In this document: positions 13,458 through 20,656 of the stretch, one piece after another | Layout of the letters: every line of letters starts with the position of its first letter | Numbering within the stretch: the stretch's first letter is position 1 | Virus record (IMG/VR): IMGVR_UViG_3300000101_000007 | Coordinates: 29,648-56,354 of that record | DNA length: 26,707 nucleotides | Source: a virus | Reading direction: 5' to 3' (one strand) | The notes under the pieces: model-generated | Told to the model about the DNA's origin: nothing | What the model saw: only the letters and a program-made list of their open reading frames with translations | Databases searched by the model: none | Made by a program: the position numbers and the translations under genes

Positions 13458-13778
13458 ATGACAGCAGAACTAGCAGCAGCGATAAAAGATTTTGGCTTTC
13501 CTATAGTAGCTGCGATGGGTCTTGGATATTTTGTCTACTACGTGTGGAGATGGGTAACAACTGAGATTAAACCTGTGCTAAGTCAAGCCTCAGGTAAATT
13601 AGTTGGGTTGATAGATCGTATTCGCATGTTGGACAACGACATGATTAGACTTAATCAAAAGTTAAACATGGTATTAGAATTCAAAGATCAGTACGAAAAA
13701 GTTACAGGGAAAAAACTTGATCTTGACGTTGATGAAATTGAAGAAGCTGTAAAGTCAGCAGCGAAAAAGAAGAAATAG
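13458..13778 (+). CDS. Small membrane-anchored helical protein, related to the one at 12578
   Basis: A 106-residue protein. Residues 10-34 (DFGFPIVAAMGLGYFVYYVWRWV) form one membrane helix. Then comes a helical region (LVGLIDRIRMLDNDMIRLNQ) and a Lys/Glu-rich tail ending in KKKK. The GFPI helix and the L-D-N-D-M-I-R-L heptad echo the protein at 12578, pointing to an old duplication. Topology is probably N-out with a cytoplasmic coiled coil. Function unknown; lysis or membrane-associated virion assembly are possible. Confidence 0.65.
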   Translation: MTAELAAAIKDFGFPIVAAMGLGYFVYYVWRWVTTEIKPVLSQASGKLVGLIDRIRMLDNDMIRLNQKLNMVLEFKDQYEKVTGKKLDLDVDEIEEAVKSAAKKKK

Positions 13779-13779
13779 T

Positions 13780-14157
13780 TTGGAACTAGTTTTACTGTCA
13801 TTACTACTAATAAAGCACACTATAGTTGACCTTGCACTACAGCATTACATAAAAGGTCAGAAAAAACTTCAGTGGTTAAATCCTCTAGCACATTGGCACT
13901 ATGCACAACACGGCATTGGCACACTAATTGTTACACTTCCGCTTACAGGGGATTTGTTGGTGGCCGCATCAGTTTCGCTTTTAGACTATCTAATTCACTG
14001 GCACGTTGACTGGTCGAAGCATCACTGGATTGCACGGCATGGTTGGAGTTCTGTTGATAGTGGGTTTTGGTGGGCTGCTGCGATTGATCAGGCTTTGCAC
14101 TACTTAACTTACTGCGCAATCGTATTAATAGTTGCAAGTCATGTATTCGTCTTTTAA
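13780..14157 (+). CDS. DUF3307-like integral membrane protein, TTG start
   Basis: A 125-residue membrane protein with three to four hydrophobic segments and many His and Asp at their ends: KHTIVDLALQ, LAHWHYAQHG, LLDYLIHWHVDWSKHH and AAIDQALHYLTY. This order (D-x-x-LQ, H-x-x-x-H, DY-x-x-H-x-x-DW-x-KH, DQ-x-LH) is the DUF3307 pattern as I remember it. It starts with TTG one base after the previous stop. The His-rich membrane face suggests metal or substrate handling, but no activity is known. It ends 38 nt before the cyclase stop on the opposite strand. Confidence 0.7.
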   Translation: MELVLLSLLLIKHTIVDLALQHYIKGQKKLQWLNPLAHWHYAQHGIGTLIVTLPLTGDLLVAASVSLLDYLIHWHVDWSKHHWIARHGWSSVDSGFWWAAAIDQALHYLTYCAIVLIVASHVFVF

Positions 14158-14195
14158 GATTAGTAACTTTATCTTCTATACTTAACTGTTCAAAA

Positions 14196-16256
14196 TTATT
14201 TGGTCGTTGCAATGAAAACTCCGTTCCAGTCCTCAGGTAAGTCTTGTGTCATCATATACTCACAACGTTCAATCCACATATTATAGTAGCCTTCCATTTT
14301 ACCATCAAAGTTGCGTTCTATCTTTCTAGCAATCCATATTGCTTCTTCAAACTTTTGTGCTTGATATGCTCTATGCATATCTTCGTGGTAACGTTTTGTT
14401 GTGCGCCATGCTGGCTTAGGATTATCTAGTACTGTCCAAATGCCAATTCCAACTGTTTTACCTTTAACTGCTAAATCGTCTATTTTTAAATAAAAGAAAT
14501 CATCTTTAGTTTGTTGATATGTAGCATCGCCTATTAGTAAGACACATCCGTACTCTTTACATTTACTTTCAATTCTTGCTGCTGTGCTGACTGAGTCTCC
14601 CAGTACATCATACGAATGTCTTTGTGTGCTACCCATTTCTCCAAGATAGCCAAGTCCTGTATTGATGCCTGCTCCCATGCCAACAGGCGGTCTTCCTTCT
14701 GATGTAATTTTATCATTAAACTTCTCCACTGCTTTTAACATATCTAGTCCACATTGTACAGCCGTCTTAGGATGTTGTGGATCATCTATTGGTGCATTGT
14801 GTACATGCATACTTGCATCGCCAATATACTTAATAACCATACCGTCTGCATCAAGTATTGGTTGCGTAATAGCATCCATGTAGCCATTCATAATTTTGGT
14901 TAGTCCTTTTACATCATCTCCAAAGCTCTCTCCTAGAGGTGTAAATCCACGTAAATCTGAGAAGCAAATACTTACTTCTTTTTTCATACCGTCTTTAATC
15001 AGTGCAGGATTTTCTTGTAGCATACGCACTACTGTAGGTGATGCATAACCTGCAAATTGCTTCTTAATCTTTTGTTTTTCAAAGAATTCTACTACAAAAC
15101 GGTTAAATGTAGCATGGAAACCTACTGCTGTGCCTACTAACAGTATCCAGCTCACATCCCATAGCTGTAAGTGCCCCTTAAACAGCGTGTAAGCGCCGTA
15201 CAAGCACGTTGCGTACATAACAAGTACCAATGCACCCACAACGTAATACGGTGCTAAAACCGCCGCAATTATAAGAATAAGCCCAATTGCGATACTAGCA
15301 GCGTACTCTACAAATGTAGCATAATCAAAACGTACAATAGTATCTCCGTTCATAATAGTTTGTAATGCTGTTGCAGCCATTACGTGACTATACTGCTCTC
15401 CGTTTGGAGTAGCAACGATTGGTGCTAGTCCTTCTGCTGTGATTCCTATTATTACAATCTTGCCTTCCATTCCCCAAAAGAAATCATCTTCTGAAGCACT
15501 GTAAACATCAAAATCTTTGTTCCAACGTAACCAAATTCTACCATTTGGATCTGTTGAAATAGTTTCGTATGCAGGCACACGCATAGCAATGATGCCGCCC
15601 TCACCTGCTTTAACTTGATAACTAGGGTCGCCAACAGCAACACGTATAACTTCCATAGGAATACTTGGGTATACTTCGTCTCCAACACGCATTAGCAATG
15701 GTAAACGTCTTACAACACCATCTATCTCAGGTGCAGTATTGATTACACCAACTCCTGCTGCGTTGTTACCTAGTAACGGTATAGGACCTAACATACCTGG
15801 CCATTCAAATAGCCAAGGCATAGGATCACCTATTTTAGCAACACCTCTTGGTACTGCGTTTTTATTTGTTTGTGTTGTTCCTGTTTGTGCAATAACAACA
15901 CCATTATTAAGCAACATCTGTGCTAGTTCTGTATCGCCGCCCAGTCTATCGTTTTCAGAAAACAATATAGGCATAACAATAACACCAGCACCGTGAGCTC
16001 GTAAATTTTTAATAATATCTGCTAGTACATCACGCTTCCAAGGCCATTGTCCGTACTTTTCTATAGATGCTTCATCTATTTCTAGTATAGCAATGTCGCT
16101 GGATAGTGGTTCTACTGTGTCATAACTTTGAATAAGATCAAATGATTTGAGTCTTAAAGTCTCTTTTACATACGGGTCGTTGAAGCCTAGTATACTAATA
16201 ACTGCTAGAGTTAGAAGGGCTGTTGACCAATGTGTTAAGATCTTTGAAAGTTTCAT
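14196..16256 (-). CDS. CHASE2-domain class III adenylyl cyclase
   Basis: A 686-residue membrane receptor cyclase. Residues 11-24 are a membrane helix. About 40-310 form an extracytoplasmic CHASE2 sensor (IAILEIDEASIEKYGQWPW is its start motif). Three helices follow (about 319-338, 341-358, 368-384), then a class III catalytic domain at about 425-610. Metal ligands are Asp434 (CFSDLRGFTP) and Asp480 (KYIGD). Lys476 and Asp550 are the pair that selects ATP, and Arg561 is in VSTAARIE. The Asn normally four residues before that Arg is Ser557, which may lower activity. A helical, TPR-like tail ends the protein. CHASE2 cyclases often sit beside FecR genes in bacteria, and here a FecR gene is 2.5 kb upstream. 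It should make cAMP in the host inner membrane in response to a periplasmic signal. Confidence 0.9.
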   Translation of the reverse strand: MKLSKILTHWSTALLTLAVISILGFNDPYVKETLRLKSFDLIQSYDTVEPLSSDIAILEIDEASIEKYGQWPWKRDVLADIIKNLRAHGAGVIVMPILFSENDRLGGDTELAQMLLNNGVVIAQTGTTQTNKNAVPRGVAKIGDPMPWLFEWPGMLGPIPLLGNNAAGVGVINTAPEIDGVVRRLPLLMRVGDEVYPSIPMEVIRVAVGDPSYQVKAGEGGIIAMRVPAYETISTDPNGRIWLRWNKDFDVYSASEDDFFWGMEGKIVIIGITAEGLAPIVATPNGEQYSHVMAATALQTIMNGDTIVRFDYATFVEYAASIAIGLILIIAAVLAPYYVVGALVLVMYATCLYGAYTLFKGHLQLWDVSWILLVGTAVGFHATFNRFVVEFFEKQKIKKQFAGYASPTVVRMLQENPALIKDGMKKEVSICFSDLRGFTPLGESFGDDVKGLTKIMNGYMDAITQPILDADGMVIKYIGDASMHVHNAPIDDPQHPKTAVQCGLDMLKAVEKFNDKITSEGRPPVGMGAGINTGLGYLGEMGSTQRHSYDVLGDSVSTAARIESKCKEYGCVLLIGDATYQQTKDDFFYLKIDDLAVKGKTVGIGIWTVLDNPKPAWRTTKRYHEDMHRAYQAQKFEEAIWIARKIERNFDGKMEGYYNMWIERCEYMMTQDLPEDWNGVFIATTK

Positions 16257-16261
16257 ATACC

Positions 16262-16269
16262 TATTTATC
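16262..16269 (-). promoter_or_regulatory. Late-promoter-like motif directly before the cyclase ATG
   Basis: GATAAATA ends five bases before ATG 16256 on the minus strand. The same GATAAATA-N5-ATG arrangement occurs at 23620-23627. If active, the mRNA would start at or next to the ATG. Could also be chance in AT-rich DNA. Confidence 0.35.
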
Positions 16270-16275
16270 TTAGGA

Positions 16276-16494
16276 TCAATGATCGTAAACGTAAGGTCCG
16301 TCTTTCATCTTCATAGGTTTGCAGTATGCAGTTATGCGATGTTCTGGAGGTACCATTGAGCTATAGCTGTAATTTCCGTACTGTCGTGGTATACGTTTAG
16401 CATAGTATTGACACACATCTATACTCCTAAAATACATAGGTGATGGCTGCTGTACGTCAGCTATTAATACTACTAGCATAAAAACATGTATCAA
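16276..16494 (-). CDS. Small secreted two-cysteine protein, TTG start
   Basis: A 72-residue protein whose hydrophobic start (MIHVFMLVVLIADVQQPSP) looks like a signal peptide, followed by FRSIDVCQYYAKRIPRQYG and RITAYCKPMKMKDG. The Cys...Cys-K-P layout matches the proteins at 8292 and 10360. The start is TTG 16494, which overlaps the previous stop (TTGA) and has AGGAG nine bases upstream; ATG 16479 is the alternative, with no ribosome site. It lies between the late operon at 17276 and the cyclase, so an exported partner of the CHASE2 sensor is possible but unsupported. Confidence 0.6.
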   Translation of the reverse strand: MIHVFMLVVLIADVQQPSPMYFRSIDVCQYYAKRIPRQYGNYSYSSMVPPEHRITAYCKPMKMKDGPYVYDH

Positions 16495-16793
16495 CGTATT
16501 AATCTCCTGTCGGTATTACGTCCTGGTCTTCTAATAGCGGGTTTCTTTTCTTCCTGAATAGGAGTGGTGGGCGGTTCTTTAGGTTTCTTTGCTTCTGCTC
16601 TAAGTTTAACTACTTCTCTTTGTTCAAGTTGTGCCTTAAACATGTGTATTACTTCAGGTGCTGATTCTGTTGAGCTTAAGAATATGTTTATTGCGCTCCA
16701 TGAATTACCCATGAATAGCAATTTTCCTGCTTTATAAAGTATACCTTTATTGTTATCATTTACAAAAACATAGTCTTTATAAACATACCTCAA
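16491..16793 (-). CDS. Hypothetical protein with basic, proline-rich tail
   Basis: A 100-residue protein. The first half (MRYVYKDYVFVNDNNKGILY, ... GNSWSAINIFLSS) looks like a small beta domain, then comes a charged helix (FKAQLEQREVVKLRAEAKK) and a disordered tail (PKEPPTTPIQEEKKPAIRRP, then GRNTDRRLIR). It directly follows the stop of the gene at 16794 and overlaps the next start by four bases. No family recognised. Confidence 0.6.
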   Translation of the reverse strand: MRYVYKDYVFVNDNNKGILYKAGKLLFMGNSWSAINIFLSSTESAPEVIHMFKAQLEQREVVKLRAEAKKPKEPPTTPIQEEKKPAIRRPGRNTDRRLIR

Positions 16794-17276
16794 CTATATT
16801 ACACCTTTCGCCTTTGCTGTTAATACTATTATAAAAATTAAAAATCCACCAACAGCTAAACATCCACCAGCTATAGCAATACCTTCTACTAACTTACGTC
16901 TACGTTCTTCTTGATCGTAAATTGCTTTTTGTCGTTTCTTTCTAATCTGACCTTCGGTTTGTAAAAGCTCTTCCCATGCACTTGGTCCTCTAGTAAATGA
17001 GATTATATTTTTTAACTCACTTCGCATATCTTCTGCTTTTTTCTTAGCTATAAAAATTTGCATAGCTTCTTCTTCAACTGAGCCTGCTTGAAACAGTTTT
17101 TTAAATAGAGGCGGGTTGCTATTGTACTCTTCTGCTTTTTTAATATCTGAAACAGCACCCATCCAACGACCTAGATCGCCTGCCATGGATTCTATTTCGC
17201 GACCAGCTGCGAAGCCGGCCTTAATCGTGTTAAATGCGCCGGTCGCCATTGCGACGGCTGAGATGGGATCTATCAA
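16794..17276 (-). CDS. Membrane-tailed phage protein of unknown function
   Basis: A 160-residue protein with an N-terminal amphipathic part (DPISAVAMATGAFNTIKAGF), a helical middle (GDLGRWMGAVSDIKKAEEY, PPLFKKLFQAGSVEEEAMQI, SAWEELLQTEGQIRKKRQ) and a C-terminal membrane helix at about 133-153. I recall closely similar proteins in T4-like cyanophages, always of unknown function. The start is TTG 17276 with AGGAG eight bases upstream, and a late-type promoter is at 17306-17313. A late membrane role is suggested by its promoter and topology. Confidence 0.75.
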   Translation of the reverse strand: MIDPISAVAMATGAFNTIKAGFAAGREIESMAGDLGRWMGAVSDIKKAEEYNSNPPLFKKLFQAGSVEEEAMQIFIAKKKAEDMRSELKNIISFTRGPSAWEELLQTEGQIRKKRQKAIYDQEERRRKLVEGIAIAGGCLAVGGFLIFIIVLTAKAKGVI

Positions 17277-17305
17277 AGTGTTCGCTCCTTTGTTCTATTC
17301 ACCAG

Positions 17306-17313
17306 TATTTATG
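17306..17313 (-). promoter_or_regulatory. T4-type late promoter motif
   Basis: CATAAATA on the minus strand, followed by a 29-base leader with AGGAG before TTG 17276. The eight bases are identical to those in front of the fibre gene (4835-4842). It lies just after the big curlin stop, so the genes from 17276 leftward can be transcribed apart from the curli cassette. Confidence 0.6.
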
Positions 17314-17320
17314 CGAGATT

Positions 17321-18775
17321 TTAGTTTTGGGTTACTGTGGTTGTGCCGCAACCATTAGCAGTATTACAATATTGTTGTATTGAATATACCTGATTTGTTG
17401 AACTATCTTGTGTAAGGTTAAGTGTTGCACTGTGGCCAGTCATGTTAATACTTGCATTATGATTGCCTGTGCCGTCTTGTGTTATAGCAACTGTTTGATC
17501 ACTACCAACAGCAATTTCTGCATAGTGCGAACCTGCACCTTGTTGATATAAGTCTATATCGTTGTCGTCACCTTGTACACTTAGAAATGCTTTCTTATCT
17601 CCGTCATTGAGTTGACTTGTTAAAACATTATTGTTACTACCATCTATGTCAACACCAACATAATGCCCGTTTGTGCCTACTCCGTCATTATGTTTTTGTG
17701 TAACATTAAATGTATTGCCGTTACCAACAATGTCAAACTCTAATCTATTATCGTCAGCACCCGCTGAACCACCTTGATCAATTACAGTAGTATTTGAATG
17801 TCCTACCATATCAAACAATATAACATTGTCGTCACCTCTTTGAGTCATTGTGTTGTTATTGTTGTTTCCTGTAATATCAGCATTTACTATGTTGCTAGTT
17901 GTTGAGCCTACACCTGCTATAAGATTATCTTCACCGTCTTGTGTGATGTTAAGTGTATTGTCGTTACCAACTTGACTGATATAAATTCCACTACCTGTTA
18001 CTGCTCTTGATGTTGCTACCTGTGTAGTCTGTGCGTTGCTTATACTTGAAGTGTATGTTGATGTTGTATACAATCCTTCTTCTACCATTATTGATAACAA
18101 CATATCATCCATGTTACTTGCATATGAGCGAGTTGTAAGAAACTGTCCGTAACCAAATGTTACATAAACTGCACCACCATTTGAACCATAATCCCATTTG
18201 TGCCAAATTGAAATATTATTATTAAGAGATGAGTTGGCAGCAACAGTTGTACCACCAGTCACATTGTACATATATTTGTCTGAACCTGGCAAAGTATTTT
18301 CACTTGCTGTGCTACTTGAAAAGTCGCCTTTTCTTGTTGAATAATAACAATTAGCACATCCGCCGTTGTTAGGCCCTTGTGTAAAACTACCTACACTCAT
18401 CTTACTTTCGATCAGTGCTTCTATACTGCTATTTCTGTTGGTTGCGCCGTTAGATCCTACTATAAGTAATTTGCCGCCAGCTGATACATAATTGTCATAG
18501 TTTGTTTTACAAGTACTACCACAGTTTGACTCACCTGTTATGTCAATCACAAGATCTTTACCTGATATATCAGATGAACTAACTGACCCACTTGTGCTAC
18601 TTGATACAGTATAACCTAAATCTTCAAGTTGGCTTTTTAAATTTGCGTATTGAGAACTTGTTTCAGCATTCCCACTATTTTTATAATATATAAACGCTGT
18701 GTCAGCCCATGCTGGCGTTGTGACTGATATTAAAAAGAGGAATAATAAACTATTTCTGAATGATGTCAATATCAT
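17321..18775 (-). CDS. Large chimeric curlin-repeat protein
   Basis: A 484-residue exported protein. Residues 1-24 are a Sec signal peptide ending in PAWA. Residues 25-250 form a separate domain (AFIYYKNSGN, LKSQLEDLGYTV, DLVIDITGES, GGKLLIVGSNG) with the alternating strand-helix look of a Rossmann/GATase-like fold and four cysteines (CGSTC, CANC). From about 262 to the end are curlin-type repeats: IYISQVGNDNTLNITQDGED, NNTMTQRGDDN, NTFNVTQKHNDG, IDLYQQGAG, VAITQDGTGN, LNLTQDSSTN, TTTVTQN. Curlins are amyloid subunits with N/Q-x5-Q-type strands exported through CsgG. The start overlaps the FecR gene by 26 nt, with AGGAG nine bases before. It may be an amyloid-anchored effector or nucleator; the N-terminal fold is a tentative reading. 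Confidence 0.8.
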   Translation of the reverse strand: MILTSFRNSLLFLFLISVTTPAWADTAFIYYKNSGNAETSSQYANLKSQLEDLGYTVSSSTSGSVSSSDISGKDLVIDITGESNCGSTCKTNYDNYVSAGGKLLIVGSNGATNRNSSIEALIESKMSVGSFTQGPNNGGCANCYYSTRKGDFSSSTASENTLPGSDKYMYNVTGGTTVAANSSLNNNISIWHKWDYGSNGGAVYVTFGYGQFLTTRSYASNMDDMLLSIMVEEGLYTTSTYTSSISNAQTTQVATSRAVTGSGIYISQVGNDNTLNITQDGEDNLIAGVGSTTSNIVNADITGNNNNNTMTQRGDDNVILFDMVGHSNTTVIDQGGSAGADDNRLEFDIVGNGNTFNVTQKHNDGVGTNGHYVGVDIDGSNNNVLTSQLNDGDKKAFLSVQGDDNDIDLYQQGAGSHYAEIAVGSDQTVAITQDGTGNHNASINMTGHSATLNLTQDSSTNQVYSIQQYCNTANGCGTTTVTQN

Positions 18776-19886
18776 TACTACCGTCTCCTAGTTTATAATC
18801 TCTAAATTCAAAATCTGATTGTTGTAAATTAATGTTATATCCATTCTGTTGATCTAGTACTAGTTCTACATTCATACCTGTACCACTATCTCGTCTAAAT
18901 ACCCAATTAGGATTTTGATTATACAGTTCGATGCCTGTAACAGGATCTTTACCATATTTCTGTTTTGCTTTTGATTTAGATAATTGACCACTTAGTAAAG
19001 TTGATAACATCTGATTAAGTTGATCAAGTACGTTAACAAGGAAGTTTTGATCTAAGTAGTTTGCATCTAACTCTGTCTGCCAAACATCTTTTGATTCCTC
19101 ATCAAGTTGGTTTATATCTAATCCGTCGTACTCTAAGAAGTCAAACCCTAAGAAGTCTGCTAAGTCTTTAGCACGGTCTTTTTCTAACTGATACTCAACT
19201 TCTTTAGGCTTTCGAATGATTAACAAGTTATCAATAAGCGATTCGTTAATATCAAGTATAATAGGTTTTAAAGGATCTCTTTCTGGTACGTCTACAACAG
19301 TTGCTTGGAATGCTTTGTTTAATATAACTGATCCGGCATCTGAGCTTACTTCAATTTCTCCTACAACACAGATACGCTTAACACCAACAGCAGAACAACT
19401 TGGTAAAAGAATAATAGTTGAACTACCTGTTTCGTCAACGGTCATAGTAAAGTCAGTACCACGAACTCCGATAGTAGCAGTCGGAGTAGTAATCTTTATA
19501 TCTTGTCTACTGTTCTTTGCTATCTGTCCTGATGCATATCTAATAGTTCCAAAAGATGCTTTGAGGGAAAGTTTACCTTTTGAAGTATTAGGATCATATA
19601 CAAACTCGTCAATAACTAATTTACTATTTTGAGTTACGTCAACTCTAGTTTCATCTACAAACTCTATAGCAGTTTTACCTTGACCTGTACGAACGGTATC
19701 ATAACTTACTATTGAACTTCCTGTTTCTGAATCTAGTTTATCACCTGTTGATCTTTCAATTATAGTGTTACCAACCTGCTGAGTTACTTTTCCGATATCT
19801 GCTTGTGCAGCCATAACGGAATTGTTAATGGTTAGCATAACCATTAGACCTGCTACAAGAGCCAATCTGTCCAGCAATCGGATCAT
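18750..19886 (-). CDS. FecR-domain exported protein with curlin-like C-terminus
   Basis: A 378-residue protein with a signal peptide (residues 1-28, ending AAQA) and a FecR domain at about 45-200: YDTVRTGQGKTAIEFVDETR, SKLVIDEFVYD, LKASFGTIRYASGQIAK and the signature TPTATIGVRGTDFTM. FecR domains act in the periplasm as ligand or signal-sensing modules. The middle (200-330) is charged and helical. The last residues contain YNINLQQSDF and SNDIDIIQK, like curlin strands, so it might join the amyloid. It sits between two curlin genes, with a 5-nt gap on one side and a 26-nt overlap on the other. It has no helix to contact an inner-membrane anti-sigma system. The nearby CHASE2 cyclase is the likely signalling partner. 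Confidence 0.85.
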   Translation of the reverse strand: MIRLLDRLALVAGLMVMLTINNSVMAAQADIGKVTQQVGNTIIERSTGDKLDSETGSSIVSYDTVRTGQGKTAIEFVDETRVDVTQNSKLVIDEFVYDPNTSKGKLSLKASFGTIRYASGQIAKNSRQDIKITTPTATIGVRGTDFTMTVDETGSSTIILLPSCSAVGVKRICVVGEIEVSSDAGSVILNKAFQATVVDVPERDPLKPIILDINESLIDNLLIIRKPKEVEYQLEKDRAKDLADFLGFDFLEYDGLDINQLDEESKDVWQTELDANYLDQNFLVNVLDQLNQMLSTLLSGQLSKSKAKQKYGKDPVTGIELYNQNPNWVFRRDSGTGMNVELVLDQQNGYNINLQQSDFEFRDYKLGDGSNDIDIIQK

Positions 19887-19891
19887 GTAAA

Positions 19892-20656
19892 TTAATCCGT
19901 CTGTGTAATATCTATAGTTGCGTCATTACCTACTGTGGTAAGATTTATAACTTTGTCTTCAACACCTGACTGATTGATGTTCACAATAGAACCACCACCT
20001 TTCATATCAACTACCATACTGTGACCATTAACATCACCGCCACCAGATTGTGTAATTGCAACTGTGTTAGCAACACCGCTTTCAACTGATGAGCTTGATG
20101 ATGTAGTACCGCCAGCGCCAACACCTGATAGTGCTGTTGAGCCATCATTACCCATGTCAAAGTTTAAATCAGCGTTTGCTGCATTAAGAGTAAAAGTTAG
20201 TGTGTCTTGATTACCATTATTATCTAGATCAATTGTACCCACAAAGTTCTGTGCATCTGCTGATCCGCCAATTGTTGCTGTAATATCAAATTGGCTACCA
20301 ACAGCATCTATACTTAATGATACAGTTTCACAGTTTACACCGTTTGTATCACAATCTAAATCAACTGTGTTAGTGTTACCAGTTAAGTTGATGTTACCAG
20401 TATAGGTGTTACCATTAATGGTAGTTTCAACAATGTTGGCGTCTCCTGTTTGAACAATTGAAAACGTCATGTTGTTTCCGGTTAAAGCCACACCAGTTGT
20501 TGATGTACCTATTATGTTATTAGTTCCGTCTTGTGTTATGTCCAAGTCTAAGTCATTACCAGATTGCTGTATGTATATGTCATTAGCAAACACTGGAGAT
20601 ATCAACCCCAAACTTAAAACAAAAAGACTACTTGCTACTATTGTCTTTATCTTCAT
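19892..20656 (-). CDS. Curlin-repeat protein (CsgA/CsgB-like)
   Basis: A 254-residue exported protein with a clear signal peptide (MKIKTIVASSLFVLSLGLIS, then PVFA before NDIY). The mature start, NDIYIQQSGNDLDLDITQDG, is a typical double curlin repeat. More repeat-like strands follow: FSIVQTGDAN, INLTGNTNTVDL, VAITQSGGGD, VNINQSGVED, IDITQTD. The middle (100-185), with only two Cys and many Gly, Ser and Asp, is longer than in CsgA (about 150 residues in E. coli), so it is not a simple orthologue. The gene starts inside csgG (28-nt overlap, GGAGCG before the ATG). It is the expected export substrate of the adjacent CsgG. Confidence 0.85.
   Translation of the reverse strand: MKIKTIVASSLFVLSLGLISPVFANDIYIQQSGNDLDLDITQDGTNNIIGTSTTGVALTGNNMTFSIVQTGDANIVETTINGNTYTGNINLTGNTNTVDLDCDTNGVNCETVSLSIDAVGSQFDITATIGGSADAQNFVGTIDLDNNGNQDTLTFTLNAANADLNFDMGNDGSTALSGVGAGGTTSSSSSVESGVANTVAITQSGGGDVNGHSMVVDMKGGGSIVNINQSGVEDKVINLTTVGNDATIDITQTD

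Noticed and set aside
14157-14196. Rho-independent terminator between the convergent DUF3307-like and cyclase genes
   Set aside because: No stem-loop with a T-run could be found in the 38-base gap.
19216-19632. 138-codon plus-strand frame inside the FecR gene
   Set aside because: Antisense shadow; the FecR signature on the other strand is clear.
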